Shown here piece after piece: positions 24,182 to 34,824 of a DNA stretch of 64,000 nt. The stretch's first letter is position 1. Each line of letters opens with the position of its first letter. The notes beneath the pieces are model-generated. The model was given only the letters and a program-made list of their open reading frames with translations, was not told the origin of the DNA and made no database searches. Made by a program: the position numbers and the translations under genes. The stretch is from Isoptericola sp044389085 (GTDB lineage: Bacteria; Actinomycetota; Actinomycetes; Actinomycetales; Cellulomonadaceae): assembly GCF_044389085.1 (NCBI RefSeq), contig NZ_JBIRXP010000006.1, positions 186,001 to 250,000 on the forward strand. The letters are read 5' to 3'.

Positions 24182-26563
24182 TCATCGAGCGCGCTCGGGG
24201 CGCCGGCGGTGACGGTCGACGAGCTGCGCCTGGAGGTCCACGAGCGGCGCGCCGTCGGGCGCCACGTTGTGCCGCACCCAGGTGTCGTCCGGTTGCAGGT
24301 GCCACGTGGAGGTCTCGTCCGACATCGACGCGTCCATGAGCTCCAGGAGCTCCGCGACCTGACCCTCGTCGCTGATCCGGACGAGCGCCTCGACGCGCCG
24401 GTCGAGGTTGCGGTGCATGAGGTCGGCCGACCCGATGTACACCTCCGGCCCGGACTCCGGCCCCTCGCCGATGGTCGGTCCGGCCGCGTTGGCGAACGCG
24501 TAGATCCGGGAGTGCTCCAGGAACCGGCCGAGGATGGAGCGGACGCGGACGTTCTCGCTCAGCCCCGGCACGCCCGGCCGCAGCGCGCAGATCCCGCGCA
24601 CCACCAGGTCCACCTTCACGCCAGCCTGGGAGGCGCGGTACAGGGCGTCGATCGTCGCCTCGTCCACGGCGGAGTTGACCTTGATGCGCACCCAGGCCTC
24701 GTGCCCGGCGCGGGCGGCGTCGGCCTCCCGCTCGATCCGCTCGATGAGCCCCGCCCGCACGGCGCGCGGCGCGACCAGGAGCCGGTGGAACCGCGACTGC
24801 GGGGCGTAGCCGGAGAGCTGGTTGAACAGGCGCGTGAGGTCCTGGCCGACGTCCCGGTCGCAGGTGAGCAGGCCGTGGTCGGTGTACAGGCGGGCCGTCT
24901 TCGGGTGGTAGTTGCCCGTGCCGACGTGGCAGTACCGGCGCAGCCCGTCCGCCTCCTGGCGCACCACCAGGGACAGCTTGGCGTGCGTCTTGAGGCCCAC
25001 GATCCCGTACACGACGTGCACGCCCGCCTCCTCGAGCTTGCGGGCCCAGGAGATGTTGGCCTGCTCGTCGAACCGCGCCTTGATCTCGACGAGCGCAAGC
25101 ACCTGCTTGCCCGCCTCCGCCGCGTCGATGAGGGCGTCGACGATGGGGGAGTCGCCCGACGTGCGGTACAGCGTCTGCTTGATCGCGAGCACCGCCGGGT
25201 CGGCGGCCGCCTGCTCGAGGAACGTCTGCACCGACGTGGAGAACGAGTCGTACGGGTGGTGCAGCAGGATGTCCCGCTCGCGGATCGCGGCGAAGACGTC
25301 GCGCGGCGTCGCGGACTCGACCTCCGCGAGCTGGCGGTGCGTGGTCGGGACGAACGGCGGGTAGTGCAGGGAGGCGCGGTCGATGTCGGCGATGACGTTC
25401 AGGCCGGTGAGGTCGAGCGGCGCGGGCAGCTCGTACACCTCGTCCTCGGCCACCCCGAGCTCCCGCACCAGCAGCTCGCGGATGCGCGGGGAGATGCCGT
25501 GCGCCAGCTCGAGCCGCACGGGCGGGCCGAAGCGACGGCGCAGCAGCTCCTTCTCCATCGCCTGCAGGAGGTTCTCGGCGTCGTCCTCCTCGACCTCCAC
25601 GTCCTCGTTCCGGGTGACGCGGAAGGTGTGGCTCTCGCGCACCTCCATGCCCGGGAACAGGTGGTCGAGGTGCTGGGCGATGACCTCCTCGAGAGGCACG
25701 AACGACGTCTGCGCGCTGCCGCCCTGCGCGGGCGTCGGCGCGGACGGGCGGCCGCGGTCGTCCACCGCGATGAAGCGCGGCAGCAGCGGCGGCACCTTGA
25801 CGCGCGCGAAGTGCTCCTTGCCGGTCAGCGGGTTCGCGACCACGACGGCCAGGTTGAGGGAGAGCCCCGAGATGTACGGGAACGGGTGCGCCGGGTCCAC
25901 CGCCAGCGGCGTGAGCACCGGGAAGATCTGCTTGCGGAAGAACTTGTGCAGGCGCTCCTGCTCGCGCACCTCGAGCTGGTCCCAGTGCACGATCGTGATG
26001 CCCTCGGCGTCGAGCGCGGGCTGCACGTCGGAGCGGAAGACCTCCGCGTGCCGCGTCATGAGGCGGTGCGCGCCCTCGCCGATCGACTCGAGCACCTGGC
26101 GCGGGCTCATGCCCGACGCCGCGGTGACCGCGATGCCGGTGGCGATGCGCCGCTTCAGGCCCGCTACCCGCACCATGAAGAACTCGTCCAGGTTGGAGGC
26201 GAAGATCGCGAGGAAGCGGGTGCGCTCCAGCAGCGGCAGCGTCGGGTCCTCCGCGAGCTCCAGCACCCGTTCGTTGAACGCCAGCCAGCTCAGCTCCCGC
26301 TCCGCGAACCGGTCGTCCGGCAGGGGCTCGGGCGCGGTCCGTGCCGCGCCGTCCACCGGCTCGGGCTCCTCCGCGATGTGCTCCGCGATGTGCGCGGCGA
26401 GCTGAGGGTCCAGGGGGCGGGCCGGCGCCACGGCGGTGGACCGCGGCCGGCTGTCCGTCACCTCGGCGGCCGCGACGGCGGGGTCCGGTGCGGCGGGAGC
26501 GTACCGGCCGCGTCCGTCGCGGGACCGGGACGTTCGGGGGCGCGACGCTGTCATGTCCCCCAT
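24182..26563 (-). CDS. ppk1: Polyphosphate kinase 1
   Basis: 793 residues from ATG 26563 (ATG 26554 is also possible; neither has a good ribosome site). It reversibly makes polyphosphate from ATP. The core begins at ERELSWLAFNERVLELA, and NLDEFFMVRVAG is conserved. The two PLD-type active-site histidines are in YGIVGLKTHAKLSLVVR and YCHVGTGNYHPKTARLY. About 90 N-terminal residues are an Ala/Pro-rich extension absent from most homologues. Operon with the MutT1-like gene. Confidence 0.96.
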   Translation of the reverse strand: MGDMTASRPRTSRSRDGRGRYAPAAPDPAVAAAEVTDSRPRSTAVAPARPLDPQLAAHIAEHIAEEPEPVDGAARTAPEPLPDDRFAERELSWLAFNERVLELAEDPTLPLLERTRFLAIFASNLDEFFMVRVAGLKRRIATGIAVTAASGMSPRQVLESIGEGAHRLMTRHAEVFRSDVQPALDAEGITIVHWDQLEVREQERLHKFFRKQIFPVLTPLAVDPAHPFPYISGLSLNLAVVVANPLTGKEHFARVKVPPLLPRFIAVDDRGRPSAPTPAQGGSAQTSFVPLEEVIAQHLDHLFPGMEVRESHTFRVTRNEDVEVEEDDAENLLQAMEKELLRRRFGPPVRLELAHGISPRIRELLVRELGVAEDEVYELPAPLDLTGLNVIADIDRASLHYPPFVPTTHRQLAEVESATPRDVFAAIRERDILLHHPYDSFSTSVQTFLEQAAADPAVLAIKQTLYRTSGDSPIVDALIDAAEAGKQVLALVEIKARFDEQANISWARKLEEAGVHVVYGIVGLKTHAKLSLVVRQEADGLRRYCHVGTGNYHPKTARLYTDHGLLTCDRDVGQDLTRLFNQLSGYAPQSRFHRLLVAPRAVRAGLIERIEREADAARAGHEAWVRIKVNSAVDEATIDALYRASQAGVKVDLVVRGICALRPGVPGLSENVRVRSILGRFLEHSRIYAFANAAGPTIGEGPESGPEVYIGSADLMHRNLDRRVEALVRISDEGQVAELLELMDASMSDETSTWHLQPDDTWVRHNVAPDGAPLVDLQAQLVDRHRRRPERAR

Positions 26564-26612
26564 CGTGGCACCGATAGGTGAACGGCGGGTGACGAAGTTC
26601 TCCCGTCGGACG

Positions 26613-27602
26613 CTAGGCGCCGGCGGGGCGGGCGAACTGGACGTCGACGGCGGCGCGCTCGAACCCCGCGCCCGCGTACGTGGCCAGCGCCGCGGCGTTG
26701 TCCCCGTCGACGTAGAGCACCGCGCGGTCGCAGCCGGCGCGCGCCAGGTGCCGCAGCCCGACGGCGGTGAGCGCGCGGCCCAGCCCGCGCCCCTGCGCGT
26801 CGGGCGAGACCCCGACCGCGTAGATCTCACCAGCACGGCGCTCCCCGTCCCGGGCGCCGTCCGGCTGGTCGTTCTCCACCTTGGTCCACAGGAAGCCGAG
26901 CGGCTCGCCTCCTGCGTCATCGCTGCCGGCGTCGGCGGGCACGACGAGGAAGAAGCCCTCCGGGTCGAACCAGGGTTCGCGCCGGCGGTCGTGCAGGTCG
27001 TCCACGGTGAGGCGGCCCTGCTCGGGGTGGTCGGCGAACGCGCGCGCGTTGAGCCGCACCCACGCCTCGTCGTCGGCCCCGGGCCGGAAGGTCCGCAGGG
27101 CGAGGCCGGGCAGGTCCGGCACGTCGCTGGCCGCGTCGTCGGGCCCCAGCGGGCGGGCGAGCACGAGCAGCTCGCGCGCCACCTCGTAGCCGTGGGCCGC
27201 CGCGAACGCCCGTGCCGCGGGCAGGTCGCCGTGCGCCCACACCCGCAGCGGCTTGCCGCGCTGACCAGGGGCGCCCGAGAACATCGGCAGGCGGGCGTCG
27301 CGCTCGGCCGTGCGGAGCAGCACGGTCCCCACGCCCTGCCGGCGGTGCGCCGGGTGCACGACGAGCTCGGCGCTGGCGTCCTCGCCGCCGCGGTCCACCT
27401 GCAGGTAGCCGGCGACGACGCCGTCGTCACCGCGGGCCACGACGTGCGTCAGCCAGTCGGCCTCGGTGCCGAGGCGCAGCAGCGGCTGCTCCGAGAGCGG
27501 GGCGACGCCGTCCTGGGACGCCGCGGCCGCGGCGAGTGCGCGCACGGCGTCCTGCGTGGGCGCGTCCAGTGGGTCGAAGGAGAGCGTGGTCTGGGTGGGC
27601 AC
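26613..27602 (-). CDS. mshD: Mycothiol synthase (tandem GNAT acetyltransferase)
   Basis: 329 residues. Two GNAT domains: the first has VVHPAHRRQGVGTVLL, the second EIYAVGVSPDAQGRGLGRAL and LYVDGDNAAALATYAGAGF. This tandem arrangement and the C-terminal motif are those of MshD, which acetylates Cys-GlcN-Ins to mycothiol, the main actinobacterial thiol. GTG 27602 is preceded by GGGGG. A 72-bp imperfect palindrome lies just upstream. Confidence 0.93.
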   Translation of the reverse strand: MPTQTTLSFDPLDAPTQDAVRALAAAAASQDGVAPLSEQPLLRLGTEADWLTHVVARGDDGVVAGYLQVDRGGEDASAELVVHPAHRRQGVGTVLLRTAERDARLPMFSGAPGQRGKPLRVWAHGDLPAARAFAAAHGYEVARELLVLARPLGPDDAASDVPDLPGLALRTFRPGADDEAWVRLNARAFADHPEQGRLTVDDLHDRRREPWFDPEGFFLVVPADAGSDDAGGEPLGFLWTKVENDQPDGARDGERRAGEIYAVGVSPDAQGRGLGRALTAVGLRHLARAGCDRAVLYVDGDNAAALATYAGAGFERAAVDVQFARPAGA

Positions 27603-27614
27603 GCCCCCATTCTC

Positions 27615-27686
27615 GCCGAGGTGGTCCAGTTCTCCGCGAGGTAGTGGTCTGGACCACTACCTCGGCGAGAGCTGGACTACCTCGGC
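27615..27686. repeat. 72-bp imperfect palindrome built from GAGGTAGT/CCAG units
   Basis: Two 35-nt arms (27615-27649 and 27652-27686) match inversely at about 30 of 35 positions around a TG centre. The inner 13 bp (CGAGGTAGTGGTC and complement) are perfect. The unit CCGAGGT(A/G)GTCCAG occurs in both arms. It fills the gap between the mannanase stop and the mshD start. Confidence 0.75.
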
Positions 27687-27694
27687 GGGCGCCG

Positions 27695-29119
27695 TCAGCT
27701 CGCGGTGCAGGTGGCGGCGGGAGCCGTGGAGGGCGCGGCCCCCGTCCCGATGAAACCGGCGGTGGTGGAGGCGCCCGCGGCGAGCGTGCCGTTCCATGCG
27801 GCGGGGGTCACGTGCACGCCGTCGGCGTCCGACGTCGCCTCGCCGCCCCAGGCCTGGGCGACCGTGCTGCCGCCGGGCAGCGCGAACGTGACGTCCCAGC
27901 CGTCGACGGCGGCGTCGCCGGCCGTCACGGTCACCTCGCCCTGCCAGCCGCCCGGCCAGGAGTGGGTCACCCGCACGACGGCGGTGCAGGCGTCGGCCGG
28001 CGGCTCGGTCGGCTCGGGCGGCTCGGTCGGCTCCGGCGGCTCGGCGCCGAACCACGACGCCTCGACGGCGGTCTCGCGCAGGCCGTCCGGGCCGTCGATG
28101 ATGCGGGTGCCCCACGCGCTGGGGTCGGCGGGGTCGAAGCCGAGCACCATGTCGAGGTAGGGGTCGGTGTTGCCGCTCCACGACCAGGCCAGCCAGCCCA
28201 GGTCGAGACGCTCCGCCTCGGACAGCACCCAGTCCTCGTCGACGTCGGCGGCGGTCTGCTGCCAGCCGAACTCGCCGACGATGATCGGCAGCCCCGCGTC
28301 CACGAAGAACTCGAGGTAGTCGGTCACCGTCTGGTGCTGGTTGTACACGCTGTACATGTGGATGGAGAAGATCGTGTTGGCGTCAGGGTCGGAGGCGAAG
28401 ACGTCGGCGGCCGCGGGCCGCATGTAGTTCTTCCAGTCCTGCCCCCAGTTGGGCGCGTCGACGACGAGCGCGTGCTCGTACCCGATGTCGCGCATCCGCA
28501 CGATGGCGTCGGAGGTCGCGCTGCCCCAGGTCTCGTTGGTGGCGTCGTCGTTGCCCATCGGCTCGTTGCCGATGTTCACCATGACGAAGTCCTCGGTGCC
28601 GGCGAGCGTCGGGTAGAGGTCCTCCCAGTAGTCGACGGCCTGGTCGAGGGTGGCCGCGTCAGGGGCGAACTCGTCGCCGTACCCGGTGGTGTCGTGCACC
28701 TCGAGGATGCAGACGAGCCGGTTCTCCTCGCACAGGTCGACGACGTCGGCGACGTCCTCGGGGGTGTTGCGGGTCCACTGGTCGCCGCTGGACAGGACGA
28801 CCCGCACGCTGTTGGCGCCGGCGGCCTTGATGTCCGCGAACGAGTCGGTCTGGTGCGTGTACCAGGTGTGCGCGTGGTTGACGCCGCGGAGCACGAGGTC
28901 GGTGCCGTCGGCCTCGACGACGCGGCCGTCCGCCACATGGATGCCGGGCGGGGCGTCGGCACGGGCGTCGGGCGCCGTCGCGACGACGGCGGCCGCGGCG
29001 CCGGCGGCGAGGGCGGCCGCGGCGAGGGCCGCCGGCACGACGTGGCGGGCCGCGGGGCGCGCCGTCGCGGCGGCGTGCTGGTGCGGAGGTGCTCCGGGGG
29101 GAGTGGGGGAGTGCTGCAT
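27695..29119 (-). CDS. Secreted GH5 endo-beta-1,4-mannanase with C-terminal CBM2
   Basis: 474 residues. An Ala-rich signal peptide (about 1-54, ending ARADA) is followed by a GH5 domain (about 57-375). VLRGVNHAHTWY, ILEVHDTTGYG, NIGNEPMG (acid/base Glu), FSIHMYSVY and IIVGEFGWQ (nucleophile Glu), plus WLAWSWSGN, match the GH5_8 mannanases of Bacillus type. A PEPT-rich linker leads to a CBM2-type domain (about 378-474: VRVTHSWPGGWQGEVTV). ATG 29119 has GAGGA upstream. Probable substrate mannan or glucomannan, bound through cellulose. Confidence 0.92.
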   Translation of the reverse strand: MQHSPTPPGAPPHQHAAATARPAARHVVPAALAAAALAAGAAAAVVATAPDARADAPPGIHVADGRVVEADGTDLVLRGVNHAHTWYTHQTDSFADIKAAGANSVRVVLSSGDQWTRNTPEDVADVVDLCEENRLVCILEVHDTTGYGDEFAPDAATLDQAVDYWEDLYPTLAGTEDFVMVNIGNEPMGNDDATNETWGSATSDAIVRMRDIGYEHALVVDAPNWGQDWKNYMRPAAADVFASDPDANTIFSIHMYSVYNQHQTVTDYLEFFVDAGLPIIVGEFGWQQTAADVDEDWVLSEAERLDLGWLAWSWSGNTDPYLDMVLGFDPADPSAWGTRIIDGPDGLRETAVEASWFGAEPPEPTEPPEPTEPPADACTAVVRVTHSWPGGWQGEVTVTAGDAAVDGWDVTFALPGGSTVAQAWGGEATSDADGVHVTPAAWNGTLAAGASTTAGFIGTGAAPSTAPAATCTAS

Positions 29120-29239
29120 GGCGGGACGTCCTCGTCTCTCGTGCGACTCGGCACGCGCTGCGCGTGCGGTCCCACAGTGGTCGAGGTGTCGGCGCCGGTC
29201 AGGACGCTGAAACGATTCGTCCGGCGTGACGGGCCCGAG

Positions 29240-29274
29240 GGGCCTGCCGGGACCGTGCGGGTCCCGGCAGGCCC
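29240..29274 (-). terminator. 15-bp terminator hairpin after acs
   Basis: GGGCCTGCCGGGACC pairs perfectly with GGTCCCGGCAGGCCC around a 5-nt loop, 6 nt beyond the acs stop on the minus strand. Confidence 0.75.
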
Positions 29275-29280
29275 GGGGTG

Positions 29281-31293
<2,013 letters not shown>

Positions 31294-31393
31294 GCTTACC
31301 TCCGGTTGCGCATCGTCGCTGGTGCGGTCCGCCGGTGCACGACGCGGTGCGGCCGGGGACGGCGGGCCCGTGGGCCTCGCCGTCGGGAGTCTA

Positions 31394-31430
31394 GACCGGG
31401 GGCGTGACCGGGGTCACGTCGCCCCCGGTC
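31394..31430. promoter_or_regulatory. Nested palindrome with a Crp-like GTGA-N6-TCAC core, between acs and the LuxR-type gene
   Basis: Outer arms GACCGGGGGCG / CGCCCCCGGTC (11 bp) enclose CGTGACC-GG-GGTCACG (7 bp). The core GTGA-N6-TCAC at 31404-31417 fits the half-sites of Crp/GlxR in actinobacteria. It could instead be a hairpin in RNA. Confidence 0.5.
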
Positions 31431-31581
31431 CGGCGGCCCTCCGCACAGGTCGTCGCGATGCCCGCTGCGATGCCAGCCACGATGCTTGCTGCGGTGGCCG
31501 AGCGGGTCCGTCGACGCCATCCTGAGCAGGGCGTTCGCGGCCGAGGCCCGGCAGTGGGTCGGGAGGAAGGGAGGCGCGACG

Positions 31582-34116
31582 GTGACCTTCGTCCACCACA
31601 GGACCCTCGACGACGCACAGCGTTGGCTGCGCTCCGGGCACGACGTGCACGTGACCGGCGACGTCGGCGCAGGGCGCAGCACGGTGCTGCGCGCGCTCGC
31701 CGACGCCCGGCGGTCCGCAGGGGCGGCCGTCGTCGAGCTCGCGGGGTCGGCGGGCGGGGAAGCCGTGCCGCTCGGCGCGTTCCTCACCCACCCGACGCTC
31801 CGGCCCCGCGGCTCCGTCCCCCGGTGGGGCGTGCCCGAGGCGACGGCCGCGCTCGACGAGGCGCTCGCCGGCCGGCAGGCGACCGTCCTCGTCGACGACG
31901 CGCACCTGCTCGACCGTCCGTCGCTCGCCGTCGTCGACACGGTGGCGCGGCTGCGGCGGGACCGGGTACGTCTCGTCACGACGGTGCCGCTCGGCGTCGC
32001 CGGTGACGGCCCGTGGTCGGTGCTCGCCCGCGGCGCGGGTGCCGTCGCCGTGGAGCCGCTGGGCGTGAACGAGGTCGCGACCCTCGTCGGGGACCTCCTG
32101 GGTGGTCAGGTCGAGGGCAGCCTGGCCGCGACCGTCGCCGGCCGGTCGGGCGGGAACCCGCGCGCCGCCGTGGCCCTGGCGGTCGCGGCCGCCGGGGCGG
32201 GTGCCGTCGCCCAGGTGGAGGGCAGGTGGGCGCAGGTGCACGGCCTCGAGGCCGTGCCGACCGGGTCGGTGCTGCACGGCCTTCTCGGCGGGCTCCCCGA
32301 CCCGCTCAGGCAGGGCCTGGAGTCGCTCGCCTGGTTCGGGCTGCTCGACGTCGACCACGCGCGCGTGCTGCTGGGCGAGGACCGGCTCGCCGCGCTCGAC
32401 GCCGCAGGCCGGGTCGCGGTCGACGAGCGCCCGCGGGCCCGCCTCGTCGCGGTGAGCCCGCCCGTGCTCGCCCAGGCGCTGCGCGCACAGCTTACCGGCG
32501 CCCGGCGGGCGCTGCTGCGGGAGCGGGCGGAGGAGCTGTTCGGCACGGGTGGGCCGGCCGGCGGCGACGAGGCCGGCGAGGAGTCGCCGCTGGCCGCGCT
32601 CGCGGGCACGACGGTGCCCGAGGACCAGCCGGTGCACCAGCAGGTCGCGATCGTCACCGAGTCGGTCCGCACCCGGGCGTCGCTCTGGTCGCGCGCCTGG
32701 GCCGAGCGCCACGATGTCGCGAGCGCGCTGCCGCTGCTCCGGCTGCACCTCGTGGACGGGCTCGCCCCCGTCGACGCCGACGAGATCTTCGCCGGCACGT
32801 CGCGTGCCCCCACGGACGACCCCGAGCAGGTGGCGGCCCACGCCGTCCTCCGCGGGCAGTGGGTGGTGCAGCGCGGGGGCAGCGTGCGCGAAGGGTTCCT
32901 GCACGACCCCGGCCCGTCCGGGCTGGTGACGGTCGACGGCGTCGGCGAGCCGTTCCTGCACTACCTCGACGACGTGTACGGGGAGCCCGAGCGGGCCCCG
33001 GACCCCGCGGCGTTCGACCTGGAGGCCGACGTCCCGCGGTCCCTGCGCGGCTACGCGACCGTCCAACTGGTGCGGGCCGCGCTCGAGGCGGGGGCCCCCG
33101 ACCGGGCGCTCGAGCTGCTGGGCGGCTGGAGCGGCACGCCTCACCAGCGGCCCTACACGCACCGGCTGGACGCCCTGCGCGGCGACGCGCTGCTCATGGT
33201 GGGCCAGGTGGACGACGCCGTGACCTGGGCACGCGAGCGCGTCAGCGCCGCCTACGACGAGGTCAGCCCGTTCGGCATCCGGTTGGCCGCCCGCGGGCTG
33301 GCGACCGCGCTGTTCGTGCGCGGAGACCACGACCGGGCCCTGCGTGCGCTGAGCGTGGTGCTCCGGCTCGGACGGGGCGGTCCGGTGATGAGCCCTTTCG
33401 ACGACCGGATCTTCGCGCTCGCCGCGGTGCTGCACGCGCGGGCCGGCCACCACGACCTCGCGCGCACCCTGCTGGACGAGCTGGAGCGCACCCCGCGGCC
33501 GTTCGTGCCCGTGCTCGACTTCATGCGGCCGTGGGCCCGGATGGAGGTGGAGCACGCGGCGACCGGGGGCGAGCCGGACGCCGACCTCCTCTGGGCGGCG
33601 GGCGAGGACCTGTGGGCGCGCGGCTGGACCGCGTCGGCCGTGTTCTGCTGGGCGCTCACGCCGCAGATGCTCGACGACGCCCGCCTCGCCCGGCTGGAGG
33701 AGGGGTTCGCGTCCGTGCGCATGCCGCTGCTCACGCCCGCAGTGCGGCTGCACCGGCACCTGGCGCACGGCACCAGCGGCGTCGCCCTCGAGTCGCTGCG
33801 GGCCATGCGCACGCGCGGACCGCTGGCCCACGTCGCGATCGCCGTCGCCCGGCAGCGCTCGGACGCCGAGGGGCGTCGCGTCCTCACCGTGGACGACGTC
33901 GCCGACATCGCCGGGACCACCGCCCCGAGGGTCGACGTCGGCCCGACGTCCGGGCTCACCACGCGCGAGGCCGAGATCGTCACCCTCGCCCGCGAAGGCC
34001 TCGCCAACCGGGAGATCGCCAGCCGGCTGTTCCTCTCCGTGCGGACCGTGGAGAGCCACCTCTACCGGGCGATGCAGAAGCTGGGCGTCACCGATCGGCG
34101 ACAGCTGCGCGGGTGA
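31582..34116 (+). CDS. Large LuxR-type regulator with an ATPase-like N-terminal domain (LAL-like)
   Basis: 844 residues from GTG 31582; GGGAGG lies about 8 nt upstream. The N-terminus has a P-loop-like GDVGAGRST (26-34) in which the Walker lysine is Arg, and a Walker B-like VLVDDAHLLD. A long middle region of TPR-like helices follows (LELLGGWSG, GDALLMVGQVDDAVTW). The last 65 residues are a LuxR HTH: LTTREAEIVTLAREGLANRE, IASRLF, VRTVESHLYRAMQKLGV. It converges, with a 6-nt gap, on the SipW/TasA-like operon and is a candidate regulator of it. Confidence 0.88.
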   Translation: MTFVHHRTLDDAQRWLRSGHDVHVTGDVGAGRSTVLRALADARRSAGAAVVELAGSAGGEAVPLGAFLTHPTLRPRGSVPRWGVPEATAALDEALAGRQATVLVDDAHLLDRPSLAVVDTVARLRRDRVRLVTTVPLGVAGDGPWSVLARGAGAVAVEPLGVNEVATLVGDLLGGQVEGSLAATVAGRSGGNPRAAVALAVAAAGAGAVAQVEGRWAQVHGLEAVPTGSVLHGLLGGLPDPLRQGLESLAWFGLLDVDHARVLLGEDRLAALDAAGRVAVDERPRARLVAVSPPVLAQALRAQLTGARRALLRERAEELFGTGGPAGGDEAGEESPLAALAGTTVPEDQPVHQQVAIVTESVRTRASLWSRAWAERHDVASALPLLRLHLVDGLAPVDADEIFAGTSRAPTDDPEQVAAHAVLRGQWVVQRGGSVREGFLHDPGPSGLVTVDGVGEPFLHYLDDVYGEPERAPDPAAFDLEADVPRSLRGYATVQLVRAALEAGAPDRALELLGGWSGTPHQRPYTHRLDALRGDALLMVGQVDDAVTWARERVSAAYDEVSPFGIRLAARGLATALFVRGDHDRALRALSVVLRLGRGGPVMSPFDDRIFALAAVLHARAGHHDLARTLLDELERTPRPFVPVLDFMRPWARMEVEHAATGGEPDADLLWAAGEDLWARGWTASAVFCWALTPQMLDDARLARLEEGFASVRMPLLTPAVRLHRHLAHGTSGVALESLRAMRTRGPLAHVAIAVARQRSDAEGRRVLTVDDVADIAGTTAPRVDVGPTSGLTTREAEIVTLAREGLANREIASRLFLSVRTVESHLYRAMQKLGVTDRRQLRG

Positions 34117-34122
34117 CGGGGC

Positions 34123-34824
34123 TCAGGGCCGGTCCGTGCCGGCCCCGGTCTCCGCGGGCCTGGTCTCCGCGGGCCCGGCGGTGCGCGTCCGGCGTCGGCC
34201 CCGCCAGGCGCGCCACCACAGGCTGACCGCCCACAGGAAGAACGCGCCGGCGACCGCGTAGACCGCCACCGACTTGTGGTCGCCGTTGACGGCCGAGTTC
34301 ACGGAGCCCAGCCACGGGACGGCGTAGGCGACCCGGCCGCGCACCTGGTACTCCTGCACGGGGTCGTCCTCGGTGGCGTTGGCGTCGCCCTGGACGGTGA
34401 AGGTGCGCGTGCCGTCCTGGTGGTTGTCGATCGCGGTCACCCGGTGCGAGATCGCGGTCGGGTCGTCCGGGTTCGGCAGGTAGGTGACGATGTCGCCGAC
34501 GCGCACGTCCTCCGGCTCCACCGGGAGCACGACGGCGAGCGACCCCACCGGAAGGTTCGGCTCCATCGAGCCCGACAGGATGGTCAACGGGATGCCGCCC
34601 AGCACCTTCGGCACCACGATCACCGCGGCGGCCAGCAGGATGACGAGGCCCAGCACCCCGTAGGTGAGCCCCGCCCAGAGCCCCGACAGGGCCGGGTGCC
34701 GGACCTGCCGGCTGCCCTCCGCGTCCGCCGCCGGCGTCGTCGCCGGGCCGTCCGCCGTGTCTTCCGCGTCGATGTCGACCTCCCCGGTCTCCCGTGGGGG
34801 ACCGCCCCCACAGGCGCTGCTCAG
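34123..34824 (-). CDS. SipW-type signal peptidase I
   Basis: 233 residues if translation starts at CTG 34824, which overlaps the upstream TGA (CTGA). No ATG, GTG or TTG is in frame until GTG inside the first membrane helix. The first helix (LTYGVLGLVILLAAAVIVVP) precedes the S26 core: LSGSMEPNLPVGS (catalytic Ser) and TAISHRVTAID, with His in place of Lys as in SipW and ER-type peptidases, then FTVQGDAN. A second helix near the C-terminus is followed by a basic tail. It should process the two exported proteins encoded just upstream. Confidence 0.82.
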   Translation of the reverse strand: MSSACGGGPPRETGEVDIDAEDTADGPATTPAADAEGSRQVRHPALSGLWAGLTYGVLGLVILLAAAVIVVPKVLGGIPLTILSGSMEPNLPVGSLAVVLPVEPEDVRVGDIVTYLPNPDDPTAISHRVTAIDNHQDGTRTFTVQGDANATEDDPVQEYQVRGRVAYAVPWLGSVNSAVNGDHKSVAVYAVAGAFFLWAVSLWWRAWRGRRRTRTAGPAETRPAETGAGTDRP

